From assembly GCA_963846925.1 (NCBI GenBank), contig CAWJXW010000020.1, positions 62,001 to 126,000 of the forward strand: a DNA stretch of 64,000 bases. The letters are read 5' to 3'. The DNA is from JAQBQB01 sp963846925. GTDB lineage: Bacteria > Gemmatimonadota > Gemmatimonadetes > Gemmatimonadales > Gemmatimonadaceae. The translations under genes were made by a program, and so were the position numbers. Below are positions 26,669 through 35,700 of the stretch, in pieces; position 1 is the first letter of the stretch; every line of letters begins with the position of its first letter. Under the pieces are notes generated by a model. That model was given only the letters and a program-made list of their open reading frames with translations. It was not told the origin of the DNA and did no database searches.

Positions 26669-27112
26669 ATGGAAATCATTCTTCGCTTAGCTGTCGAGAA
26701 CCTCGGCAAGACGGGCGACGTCGTGAACGTGAAACCCGGGTACGCCCGCAACTATCTCCTGCCCCACGGCCTCGCGTACGAGGCGACGCCGGGCAACCTC
26801 AAGCGCATCCAACAGGAGCGCAACCGCCTGGAAGCCGCCGAGAGCGAACGGCGAGGCACGGCGCAAGGACTGGCCGAGAAGCTCGAGCAGGTATCGCTCA
26901 CCTTTTCGGCGCGGGTCGGCGAGGAGGGCAAGCTCTTTGGCTCGGTGACGGCGACCGACATCGCGCAGCAGCTCGAGGCGCAGGGGTACCGCATCGAGAA
27001 ACGGCAGATCGACCTCCACGAGCCGATCAAGGCGCTCGGGGTATACAGGGTGCCCATTCGCCTCCACGCGGACGTCAAGCCTGAAGTCCGCGTCTGGGTG
27101 ATCAAGGGATAG
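26669..27112 (+). CDS. rplI: 50S ribosomal protein L9
   Basis: 147 residues. The N-terminal domain carries the L9 signature region (NLGKTGDVVNVKPGYARNYL, then LPHGLAYEAT), a long connecting helix (LKRIQQERNRLEAAESERRG) joins it to the C-terminal domain (RVGEEGKLFGSVTATDIAQQ). L9 binds 23S rRNA near the L1 stalk. A strong terminator hairpin follows. Confidence 0.96.
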   Translation: MEIILRLAVENLGKTGDVVNVKPGYARNYLLPHGLAYEATPGNLKRIQQERNRLEAAESERRGTAQGLAEKLEQVSLTFSARVGEEGKLFGSVTATDIAQQLEAQGYRIEKRQIDLHEPIKALGVYRVPIRLHADVKPEVRVWVIKG

Positions 27113-27148
27113 ATCGGCGCGCCGGTTGGGGGGGACGAAATGACCCGA

Positions 27149-27172
27149 ACGGCGTGGCGCCTGCCACGCCGT
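27149..27172 (+). terminator. Hairpin terminator after rplI
   Basis: A perfect 10-bp stem, ACGGCGTGGC with GCCACGCCGT, closes a four-base loop 36 bases after the rplI stop and is followed by TT. The U tract is short, so termination may be only partial, but the stem is strong. Confidence 0.7.
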
Positions 27173-27280
27173 TTCGCGCTAAAGGAGCTCGATCCGTTCT
27201 ACCCTTCTTGAGAACCAACGTTATCCTACCAATGAGCCTTTCGGGGCTCCCCATCTCAGCGGAGCGTCAGCCGGACCTTC

Positions 27281-27652
27281 ATGCCAGCCACTTCGACAAG
27301 CGGAACCGCGCTCGCTGCGGCCCAGCGCGCGGCGCAGATCGCCATCGACAACAAAGCGCACGACGTAGTTCTCTTGGATTTGCGGGGCATCACCGACATG
27401 ACGGATTTCTTCCTGATCGCGAGCGGCACGTCGGACACGCACGTCCGCGCTCTCGGTGAGCACCTGATGACGGGGATGAAGAAAGAGGGCTGGCCGGCCC
27501 ATCACGTCGAAGGATTGGAGAAGGGACGGTGGGTGCTGCTGGACTTCGTCGACATCGTGGCGCACGTGTTTCACCCGACGCTGCGAAACTTCTATCAACT
27601 CGAGCGCTTGTGGTCCGACGCCGAGCAGATTCAGCTGGAGACGGGCGCCTAG
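27281..27652 (+). CDS. rsfS: Ribosome silencing factor RsfS
   Basis: 123 residues. RsfS binds L14 on the large subunit and blocks subunit joining in slow growth. The family pattern is clear: DNKAHDVVLLDLRGITDMTD, FFLIASGTSDTHVRALGEHL, WPAHHVEGLEKGRWVLLDFV and DIVAHVFHPTLRNFYQLERL. Its last 43 bases overlap the GTG start of the next gene in another frame. Confidence 0.95.
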   Translation: MPATSTSGTALAAAQRAAQIAIDNKAHDVVLLDLRGITDMTDFFLIASGTSDTHVRALGEHLMTGMKKEGWPAHHVEGLEKGRWVLLDFVDIVAHVFHPTLRNFYQLERLWSDAEQIQLETGA

Positions 27653-30600
27653 CGCCCTTCGTCGCGAGTCGGGCGAGGGCGCGCCGATTCGCGGCGGCCC
27701 TCGGTCTCGCGCTGGGCGCGACGACGGGCATCGGCCGCGCGGCGCGCGCGCAGAACTACTTCGGCCAGAATCAAGTCCAGTACGACAACTTCAAGTGGCA
27801 GGTTCTGGATACCGAACATTTCCAGATCTACTACTACCCTGAAGAACGGCAGGCGACGTGGGACGCGGCCCGCATGGCGGAGCGCGCGTACGCCCGCCTC
27901 TCCCGCGTCCTGGACCATCAGTTCCGCGAGAAGAAGCCGATCATGCTCTTCTCGTCGCGCGCCGACTTCGGCCAGAACAACGTCACCGGCGACCTCGGCG
28001 AAGGCACGGGCGGCGTCACCGAAGCGACGCGCCACCGCATGCTGGTGAACTTCACCGGCGACTACCGCAGCTTCGAGCACGTGCTCACGCACGAGATGGT
28101 ACACGCGTTCCAGTACGACATCTTCGCGCATGGCAAAGCCGGCAACGGGCTCGAGACGCTCGCCCAGGTGTCGCCACCCGCCTGGTTCATGGAAGGAATG
28201 GCCGAGTACCTGTCGCTCGGGCCGAGCAGCACGATCACCAACGTCTGGATGCGCGACGCGTCGCTGTTCGGCAAGCTCCCGACGATCGAGCAGATGAGCG
28301 ACGACCCCGACAAGTACTTCCCGTATCGCTACGGGCAGTCGGTGTGGGCGTTCGTCGGCCAGAACTGGGGCGACGAGACGATCGGACAGATCATGAATTC
28401 CGTGCCGACCGTCGGCGTCGAGCGCGCGTTCATCCGCGAGCTCGGCGTCACGCTCGACGACTTGAGCGACCAGTGGCGCGAGGACGTGCAGACGCGCCTT
28501 CTGCCGGCGATCGGGGTGATGGACCGGCCGCGAAAATTCGCGCAGGCCGTTCTCACCAAGAAGCAGACCGAGGGCGACATCTTCCTCGCGCCGGCGCTTT
28601 CGCCGGATGGACACTCCATCGCCTTTCTCTCGAACGGCAAAGTGCGGCGCGGCGAGGTGTTCATCGACCTCTGGCTCGCCGACGCCGAGACGGGCAAGCG
28701 AACGGCGCGATTGATCCCGAGCCAGTACGACCCGGACTTCGAAGAACTTCGCTTCCTCTACTCGCAGAGCGCCTTTTCGCCGGACGGACAACAACTCGCG
28801 TTCACGGCGCAGCGGCGAGGCAAGGACGTCCTCTACATCCTCGACGTTCGTTCGCGGAAAGTCACGAAGCAGTTCAATCTCGCGCTGGAATCGGTCACCA
28901 GTCCCACCTGGTCCCCCGACGGAACGAAGCTCGCGTTCAGCGGCGGAGCGGGCGGGGTCACGGACCTCTTCGTCGTCAACGCCGACGGCACCGGCTTCCG
29001 CCGACTCACCGACGACAGGTTCGGCGACTTTCAGCCGCAATGGTCCCCCGACGGGCGAACGATCGCCTTCGCCACGGACCGCGATTCGGCCAGCTTCTCT
29101 CTGCTCCGCTTCAAGCCGTGGCGCATCGCGCTGCTCGATCTGGAGTCGGGGTCGGTCAGGGTTCTTCCCGGTCAGACCGGGCTGAACCTGAACCCGCAGT
29201 GGGCGCCGGATGGGCGGACGATCGCGTACGTATCGGATCGCACCGGCACCCCCAACGTCTTCCTCTACGACCTCGACGCGCGCGTGCACTATCAACTCAC
29301 GCGCGTCGCGGGCGCGGTTCAGGCCGTGACTGAACTCAGTCCGTCGATCACGTGGGCACGCGGCGCCGACAAGCTGGCGTTCACGTATTTCGAGAACGGC
29401 GCGTACACGGTGTGGTCCGTGAACAATCCGCGATCGCTGCGCAGAACGCCGTTCCAAGAGCTGGCGATCGTCGATTTCTCGCAGACGGCGGTCCCGACGC
29501 CGCAAACGCCCGAGGACAGCCTGACACGCACGGTGTCGCTCGTCGCGCTGCTCGATTCGGCCGAGCTGGGCCTTCCGGACACGAATCGCTTCCGCGTCGT
29601 GCCCTACCGCGTCCGCCTGACGCCCGATTTCTCCGCCCGGCCGACGATCGCGTACTCGCCCGATGCCCTTGGCGGACGCACGGTGTTCGGCGGCACCACG
29701 CTCGTCATGAGCGACATGCTCGGCAACAACCACCTGTCGATCTCCGGCGAAATCAACGGACGCATTCGCGAGGCGGCGGCGCTGCTCGGATACACGAACC
29801 TCGCACATCGGTGGCAGTTCACGACGGCGCTCTCCCAGAATCCGTACTATTTCCTCTCCGCGGACTCGATCGCCAACACGAGCGATCCCGACGTCGCGAC
29901 CGAGAACCAGCAGATCACCACGTACGTGGCGCGCCAGGCCTTCGCGGTCACCGCGTACCCGCTGGACCGGTTCACGAGAATCGAGTTCGGCGCGGGCTTC
30001 AACAACATCGACAGGACCCGCGACTTCATCACGCGAAACGTGAACGACGGACGAGTCGCCGGCGGCTACTCGGTCGACAGCACGCATCGCGATCCGTCGC
30101 TCAACTACGTGGACGGCCAGGTGGCCCTGGTCTCCGACAACACGGTGTTCGGCTACACCGGGCCCGTGATGGGGCGCCGGTTCCGCATCCAGGTGAGCCC
30201 CGTGACGGGCACGTACCACTGGGTCGAGTACCTGGCCGACTATCGCCGCTACGACCCCGTCATCTTCAACTATCTCACGCTCGCGACGCGCGCCTACACC
30301 GACCTGTCGATCGGCAAGGACGAAACCGCGTTCCAGAAGTACATCGCCCGTCCCGACTTCGTGCGCGGCTACGACCGCAACAGCACGTTCTACCTCTCCT
30401 GCCCCGTCGTCGGCGCAAACCCGACCAACTGCAGCGCCGTACAGCTGCTGGGAAGTCGTGTGGCCGTGGCGAACGCCGAGCTTCGCTTTCCGTTGATTCG
30501 CCGCCTCGAGTTGGGATTCCTCCCTGGCGCGTTGCCGCCGCTCGACGGACTTTTCTTCTACGACGCGGGACTCGCTTGGTCGCACGGTCAATCAGTTTCG

Positions 30601-30777
30601 CTTTCGCGGGCGCCCGGCTACGATGTCACCAAGGACCGCATTCCACTCCGCAGCTACGGCCTCGGCTTGCGACTCAACCTGTTCAACTACGCCATCCTGC
30701 GGTGGGATTACGCGATTCCTGTGAACCAGGACGGCCACAAGGGACTCTGGACGTGGTCATTGTGGCCCAGCTTCTGA
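27610..30777 (+). CDS. Metallopeptidase/TolB-like propeller/outer-membrane barrel protein
   Basis: About 1055 residues from GTG 27610, the nearest start giving an export signal (RRFAAALGLALGATTGIGRA, then ARAQ). The N-terminal domain has a gluzincin zinc motif H161-E-M-V-H165 with candidate third ligands E195 or E199 in WFMEGMAEY. The middle third holds repeated WSPDGT or FSPDGQ blades of a TolB/WD40-like beta-propeller. The last 400 residues are rich in alternating aromatic strands and end in TWSLWPSF, a C-terminal aromatic residue as in outer-membrane barrels. It may be a secreted peptidase anchored by its own barrel, or a barrel with a surface/periplasmic enzyme. Related propeller-barrel proteins occur in Gemmatimonadota-like genomes; substrate unknown. 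Confidence 0.72.
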   Translation: MVRRRADSAGDGRLAPFVASRARARRFAAALGLALGATTGIGRAARAQNYFGQNQVQYDNFKWQVLDTEHFQIYYYPEERQATWDAARMAERAYARLSRVLDHQFREKKPIMLFSSRADFGQNNVTGDLGEGTGGVTEATRHRMLVNFTGDYRSFEHVLTHEMVHAFQYDIFAHGKAGNGLETLAQVSPPAWFMEGMAEYLSLGPSSTITNVWMRDASLFGKLPTIEQMSDDPDKYFPYRYGQSVWAFVGQNWGDETIGQIMNSVPTVGVERAFIRELGVTLDDLSDQWREDVQTRLLPAIGVMDRPRKFAQAVLTKKQTEGDIFLAPALSPDGHSIAFLSNGKVRRGEVFIDLWLADAETGKRTARLIPSQYDPDFEELRFLYSQSAFSPDGQQLAFTAQRRGKDVLYILDVRSRKVTKQFNLALESVTSPTWSPDGTKLAFSGGAGGVTDLFVVNADGTGFRRLTDDRFGDFQPQWSPDGRTIAFATDRDSASFSLLRFKPWRIALLDLESGSVRVLPGQTGLNLNPQWAPDGRTIAYVSDRTGTPNVFLYDLDARVHYQLTRVAGAVQAVTELSPSITWARGADKLAFTYFENGAYTVWSVNNPRSLRRTPFQELAIVDFSQTAVPTPQTPEDSLTRTVSLVALLDSAELGLPDTNRFRVVPYRVRLTPDFSARPTIAYSPDALGGRTVFGGTTLVMSDMLGNNHLSISGEINGRIREAAALLGYTNLAHRWQFTTALSQNPYYFLSADSIANTSDPDVATENQQITTYVARQAFAVTAYPLDRFTRIEFGAGFNNIDRTRDFITRNVNDGRVAGGYSVDSTHRDPSLNYVDGQVALVSDNTVFGYTGPVMGRRFRIQVSPVTGTYHWVEYLADYRRYDPVIFNYLTLATRAYTDLSIGKDETAFQKYIARPDFVRGYDRNSTFYLSCPVVGANPTNCSAVQLLGSRVAVANAELRFPLIRRLELGFLPGALPPLDGLFFYDAGLAWSHGQSVSLSRAPGYDVTKDRIPLRSYGLGLRLNLFNYAILRWDYAIPVNQDGHKGLWTWSLWPSF

Positions 30778-30823
30778 CGGCGGCGCGCCCTCCGCGTTCG
30801 TCCACTCCGCCTCGACGGCGGAC

Positions 30824-32146
30824 ATGACGGCGCCCGCGACGGAGCGGGGATTCGACTGGGAAGCCGCCGGGCAGGGTCTCGGCGAATCGCTGAATCTCCA
30901 CCACGCGATCGTGGTGGCCGGTCACAATCCCGATCAGACCGGGCAAGTCGCCCTCGGCATCGCGCGAGCGCAGTCCGCGCATCGGCGCGTGACGCTCGGC
31001 GACCTGTTCGCCGATTCACCGCCCATTCAGCGGCTCGTGCAGGACGACGGCGACACGCACGGCCTCGTCGAAGCCATCTCGTACGGCATCTCGCTCGCGC
31101 GGGTCACTCGCCCCGTCGCCGGCTCGACCCGTCTGTTCGTGATCCCGAGTGGTTCCGAGCCGCCGGACTACGACGAGCTGCTCTCGAATCCGCGGTGGGC
31201 GCGAGTCGCCTCCGACGCGCGGGCTTCCGACTCGCTTCTCATCCTCATCGCGCCGGCAGGAGTGCACGCCATCGCCGAGCTCGTGGCGTTGACCGACGGC
31301 GTCGTCGTAGTGGGCGACGCAGTGCCGGCGGGCATCGAGGCGTCGTCGGTCGTCGCGATGCTGCGCGAGTCGAGGCCGGCCGCGGCAAGAGCGGGAGAGC
31401 AGCGCGCGTCGCGCGCGGCACCCGCGAAGCGGCGGCAGTTCAAGGTCAACTCGATGCCGGGAATCGCGCTGCTCTCGCTGCTCGTGATCCTCGTCGGGTG
31501 GCTGGCGTACCGGCCGCTCGCCGGTGGTCCGGCGCACCTCGGCCCGAAGCCCGACACGGTGAACCACCGCGTCATTCCCGCGCCGATCGCCGTGCAACCC
31601 GCCACCCCCGACGGCGTCGACACGGTGGCGATCGACACCCCGTATCTGGTGGCCAATCCGTCCGACTCCACGTCGTCCGCCGCGTTCGGAGTCGAATTGG
31701 TTGCCGCAAACACGCAGTCAGGCGCTATTTTGAAGCTGCAACAAGACGGCAACAACGTCCCGACGGAAACCTTCTCGCGGGCGCAGGTGCAGGGTGCGAC
31801 GTGGTACAAGGTGGTCAGCGGCGCGTACACGACGCGAGCGCAAGCCGACTCGCTGCTTCGCGCGCTGAGGCAACGCAAGCTCCTTGATCGCTCCAGCGGC
31901 ACCGTAGTGCGACTGCCGTTCGCGTTCTTGATCGATTCAGGATTGCCACCATCGGCGGTACCCGGAGTGATCTCGATGTGGGGATTCCGGGGGCAGCCGG
32001 CGTACGCGCTCCAACAGACCAACGGCTCGGCGTGGCTGCTCGTCGGCGCGTTCGAGTCGATCGGTCAATCGGCCTTGGCTGTTCCCTCGCTCCGTGCGGC
32101 CGGTATCAAGCCGCTGCTCGTCTACCGCAAAGGGAGATCCTTCTAG
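30824..32146 (+). CDS. ParA-like (degenerate) / TM / SPOR domain protein
   Basis: 440 residues. The N-terminal 180 residues resemble a SIMIBI (ParA/BY-kinase) nucleotide-binding fold (HHAIVVAGHNPDQTGQVALG, RVTLGDLF, GSTRLFVIPSGSEPPD, ELVALTDGVVVVGDA) but lack the Walker A lysine. A transmembrane helix lies at about 211-229 (MPGIALLSLLVILVGWLAY). The C-terminal periplasmic part has a SPOR-like repeat (VQGATWYKVVSGAYTTRAQA and WLLVGAFESIGQ). SPOR domains bind denuded glycan strands at the division septum. The stop overlaps the smc start by one base, so the pair may be co-translated and could couple division with chromosome organisation; that link is inference. Confidence 0.72.
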   Translation: MTAPATERGFDWEAAGQGLGESLNLHHAIVVAGHNPDQTGQVALGIARAQSAHRRVTLGDLFADSPPIQRLVQDDGDTHGLVEAISYGISLARVTRPVAGSTRLFVIPSGSEPPDYDELLSNPRWARVASDARASDSLLILIAPAGVHAIAELVALTDGVVVVGDAVPAGIEASSVVAMLRESRPAAARAGEQRASRAAPAKRRQFKVNSMPGIALLSLLVILVGWLAYRPLAGGPAHLGPKPDTVNHRVIPAPIAVQPATPDGVDTVAIDTPYLVANPSDSTSSAAFGVELVAANTQSGAILKLQQDGNNVPTETFSRAQVQGATWYKVVSGAYTTRAQADSLLRALRQRKLLDRSSGTVVRLPFAFLIDSGLPPSAVPGVISMWGFRGQPAYALQQTNGSAWLLVGAFESIGQSALAVPSLRAAGIKPLLVYRKGRSF

Positions 32147-35100
32147 TGCGACTGACCAAGCTCGAGTTGCAGGGCTTCAAGTCGTTCGCTGACAACACCC
32201 AGATGCAGTTCGATGCCGGGGTGACGGCGATCGTCGGGCCGAACGGGTGCGGCAAGTCGAACGTGTCGGACGCGGTGCGGTGGGTGCTCGGTGAGCAGCG
32301 CGCGCGGTTGTTGCGCGGCGCGAAGATGGAAGAAGTCATCTTCCAGGGATCGTCCGCGCGGCGGGCGGTGAACGTCGCCGAGGTCTCGCTCCACTTTTCG
32401 AACGAAGACGGCACGCTGCCCGTCGCGTTCCAGGAAGTGGTCATCACACGCCGGCTCTCGCGGTCGGGCGAGAGCGACTACTTCCTGAATCGCGCGCCGT
32501 GCCGGCTGCGCGACATCTCCGATCTGCTGCGCGGCACCGGTCTCGGCGCCGACACCGGCGTCGTCATCGAGAGCAAGATGATCGACGCGCTCCTGTCGGA
32601 TCGGCCGGACGACCGGCGCGAGCTGTTCGAAGAGGCGGCAGGCGTCGGCCTCTATCGCGACCGGCGGCGCACGGCGGAGCGGCGGCTCGACGAGACGACG
32701 GTCGACCTGCAGCGCCTCGACGATCTGATCAACGAAGTACAGAGCCAGGTACGTTCGCTCGCGAGACAGCGGCGCCGCGCTGAGCGGCACTCGGAGCTCA
32801 ACAAGCGACGGTTCACCGTCGAGCTGGCGCTCGCCAAGCGCGAGATGGAAGCGTGGCACGACGAGCTGGGACGATTGACCGAGCGCGTGCGCGCACTGCG
32901 CGAGGGCGCTCCTGAGGCGGATGGCGCGGTCGGCACGGCCGAGCAGGCACGTGACACCGCGCATGGGAATCGCGCGGCTGCCGAGGCGCAGCGCACCGAG
33001 CTGCTTCGCCTCGTGTCCAGCCAGCGCGAGCAGGCGCTCCAGATCCGCTCCGAGATGAAGGTGGCGGAAGAGCGTCAGCGAAACTCGTCGGCGCGCCGCC
33101 AGCGCGCCGAGACGGAGGCCACGGAGGGCGTGGCCCACGGGACGCGCCTCACGTCGGACATTCAGCTCGCCACGGACGATCGTGCGCGACAGGACGAAGC
33201 GCTGGCCGCGGCGCGCGGGACGCTCACCGAGCGGCAGCAGCGAGAGGACGAGTCGAGGCAGATGGTCGCGCGAAGCCGCGCGACGGTCGACGACGTCGAG
33301 CGCGCGCACCGGGAGCTTCAGGATCGGTCGCGCCGCGTCGACATCGAGCGCGAGCGGACGCGCCAGGAGAGCGACGAGCTGGTGCAGCGCCTCGAGCAAC
33401 TGGCCGAGGAGCGCGCGCAGCTCGCGGACGCGCTGTCCGGCGTCGCCCGCGAAATCGAGGACGCCTCGGTGGTCATGGGGGACACACATCGGCGTGTCGC
33501 CGATGCGGTGTCCTCGCTCGAGGCCGCGCGCGCCACAGATCGCGAGGCGCGCGAACGCGAGTCCGCGGCGCGCGCCGAATTGTTCCGCGCCGACGAGACG
33601 CACACGTCGATTCAGGGACGGGTCAACGCCCTGGATTCGCTGGAGCGCGAACGCGTCGGACTCGCCCCGGCGGCGGCGCGCCTGCTGCGCGAGCGCGATC
33701 GCTTCGGCGACGGCGCGGTGCTCGGCCCGCTCAGCGACTTCATCAACGCCGACGAGCCTTCGGCGCTGCTCGTCGAACGCTTCCTCGGCGCGACGGTTCA
33801 CGCGGTCGTCGTGCGCGACATGTCCGTCGCGACGGATGTGCGCGCGTGGCACGCGACGGCGAACCCCGGGCCGCTGCTTCTTCTTCCGCTGGACGCGATC
33901 CCGGACGCGCTGGTCGCCGACGAGCGCCCGGATGCTCTGTCGCATCGCGTCGACTCTTCAGGTCCGGTGCGCGCGTGGGTTCGCGGACTCCTCGGTCACG
34001 CGAGCCCCGTGGACGAGGGCGCCGCGTTCATTGACATGCGCGGCGCGGTGTGGCTGCCGGGCCTCATCGGCGGCGCTGGTCCGCTCCGGCGCCGCGCCGA
34101 GCTGTTCGCGCTGCGCGCCGAGCTGACGGCGACGGAAAAAGCACGGGCGTCGGCGATCGAAGTCGCGGACGCGGCTCGCGCGGCGGCGCAGGAGTCCGAG
34201 CGCGCGGCGATCGCCGCGTCGGCCGCGCTCGAGGCAGCGCAGGTCGAGGCACGGCGGGCGACCGAGCATCACGGTGAGCTCGAGCGGCGGCGGCAGCGCG
34301 TGGAGAAGGAAGTCGGCGACGCCGACGCGTTGTCGATTCGACTCACACAGCGCCGCGACCAGCTGACCGATCAGGCGGCGCGGCTCGACGACGAGGCGCT
34401 CGCCGTCTCGCGCACGGTTCTCGAGTCAGCGGAATCAGGGACGCGCGCGCGCGACGCGCTCGCCGTCGCCGAACGCGCGTACGAGGATGCCCGCGAGGCT
34501 CGCACGGCGGCGCAGATCGAGGTCGCGCAATGCCAGGCGCGTCTCCAGGTGGCGCACGACCGCGAGCATCGACTCACGGAGGAACAACGCTCGGCGGCGA
34601 GTCGCCTCGAAGCGCTCCGTGCCGAGCTGTCCGACCTGGCGCTGGTGGACTCACAGCTGGCCGAGCAGATGGCGGGGTGGCAGCTGGACCTCGAGACGCG
34701 AGACGCCACACTCGCCGACGGCGAGCGGCGCCTCGTCCTCGCCGAGGAAGGCGTGCAGAGCGCCGACGAAGCGCTCACGTCGGCCGAGCACGCGCTCGAC
34801 GACGCACGACGACGCGCGCAAGCGCACCACGACGAGCTGCACCAGGCCGAGTTGCGGCACACGGAGCTCGGCGGCCGCCGCACGGCGATCCGCGAGCGAC
34901 TCGAGGCCGAGTGGCGGCGTCCGCTCGACGACATGCTGAGCGAGGTTCAGCCGCTCGAGATGGACGACGCGACGCTCCGCGCCGAAGCCGACTCGCTTCG
35001 CGACGAGATCGAGCGCCTCGGGCCGGTCAACGTGCTCGCGATCGAAGAGCACGACGAAACGGTCAAACGCCAGGACTTCCTCACCAGCCAGCGCGCCGAC

Positions 35101-35676
35101 CTCGCCGACGCGAAGGCGGCGCTGCTACAGGCCATCCGCGAGATCGACACCACGGCGCGCGAGCTCTTTCTCACAACGTTCGCCGAAGTGCGCGACAATT
35201 TCAGACAGATTTTTATGTCGCTGTTCGGCGGCGGCGAGTGCGATCTCCGACTGGAGAATCCGGACGCACCGCTCGACTGCGACATCGAAATCCACGCCTC
35301 GCCGCGCGGCAAGCGCACGCAGCGGATCCACCTGCTGTCGAGCGGCGAACGCGCGCTCGTCGCGCTGTCGCTGCTGTTCGGCATCTTCCTCACCAAGCCG
35401 AGTCCGTTCTGCCTGCTCGACGAGGTGGACGCGCCGCTCGACGACGCCAATGTCGGCCGCTTCGTGAAGATGCTCACCCAATTCAAGTCTCGCACGCAGT
35501 TCATCGTCATCACGCACAACCCGCGCACGACGACGGAAGCCGCCGACGCGGTGTACGGCGTGACGATGCAGGAACCGGGCGTATCGTCGCTCGTCAGCGT
35601 ACGGATGCGCGGCCCGACGTCGGTGGACGAAGTGCTCGCCACGGTGACCCCCGACGGTGTCGTGGCGCAGGTGTGA
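32146..35676 (+). CDS. smc: Chromosome segregation ATPase SMC
   Basis: 1176 residues from a GTG overlapping the previous stop (TAGTG). SMC dimers with ScpA/ScpB load near the origin and organise the chromosome. Walker A is GPNGCGKSNVSDAVRWVLGE, long coiled coils flank the hinge (GPLSDFINADEPSALLVERF), and the C-terminal head has the signature LLSSGERALVALSLLFGIF and Walker B FCLLDEVDAPLDDAN. The signature reads LSSGE rather than LSGGE, common in SMC. scpA and scpB are not in the window. Confidence 0.96.
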   Translation: MRLTKLELQGFKSFADNTQMQFDAGVTAIVGPNGCGKSNVSDAVRWVLGEQRARLLRGAKMEEVIFQGSSARRAVNVAEVSLHFSNEDGTLPVAFQEVVITRRLSRSGESDYFLNRAPCRLRDISDLLRGTGLGADTGVVIESKMIDALLSDRPDDRRELFEEAAGVGLYRDRRRTAERRLDETTVDLQRLDDLINEVQSQVRSLARQRRRAERHSELNKRRFTVELALAKREMEAWHDELGRLTERVRALREGAPEADGAVGTAEQARDTAHGNRAAAEAQRTELLRLVSSQREQALQIRSEMKVAEERQRNSSARRQRAETEATEGVAHGTRLTSDIQLATDDRARQDEALAAARGTLTERQQREDESRQMVARSRATVDDVERAHRELQDRSRRVDIERERTRQESDELVQRLEQLAEERAQLADALSGVAREIEDASVVMGDTHRRVADAVSSLEAARATDREARERESAARAELFRADETHTSIQGRVNALDSLERERVGLAPAAARLLRERDRFGDGAVLGPLSDFINADEPSALLVERFLGATVHAVVVRDMSVATDVRAWHATANPGPLLLLPLDAIPDALVADERPDALSHRVDSSGPVRAWVRGLLGHASPVDEGAAFIDMRGAVWLPGLIGGAGPLRRRAELFALRAELTATEKARASAIEVADAARAAAQESERAAIAASAALEAAQVEARRATEHHGELERRRQRVEKEVGDADALSIRLTQRRDQLTDQAARLDDEALAVSRTVLESAESGTRARDALAVAERAYEDAREARTAAQIEVAQCQARLQVAHDREHRLTEEQRSAASRLEALRAELSDLALVDSQLAEQMAGWQLDLETRDATLADGERRLVLAEEGVQSADEALTSAEHALDDARRRAQAHHDELHQAELRHTELGGRRTAIRERLEAEWRRPLDDMLSEVQPLEMDDATLRAEADSLRDEIERLGPVNVLAIEEHDETVKRQDFLTSQRADLADAKAALLQAIREIDTTARELFLTTFAEVRDNFRQIFMSLFGGGECDLRLENPDAPLDCDIEIHASPRGKRTQRIHLLSSGERALVALSLLFGIFLTKPSPFCLLDEVDAPLDDANVGRFVKMLTQFKSRTQFIVITHNPRTTTEAADAVYGVTMQEPGVSSLVSVRMRGPTSVDEVLATVTPDGVVAQV

Positions 35677-35700
35677 CCCATCGGACGTGACGGACGCGGC

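Noticed and set aside
27649..30591. Open minus-strand reading of about 980 codons opposite the peptidase/barrel gene
   Set aside because: It is Arg/Glu/Val-rich with no recognisable domain and mirrors the codon bias of the plus-strand gene, which has clear motifs.
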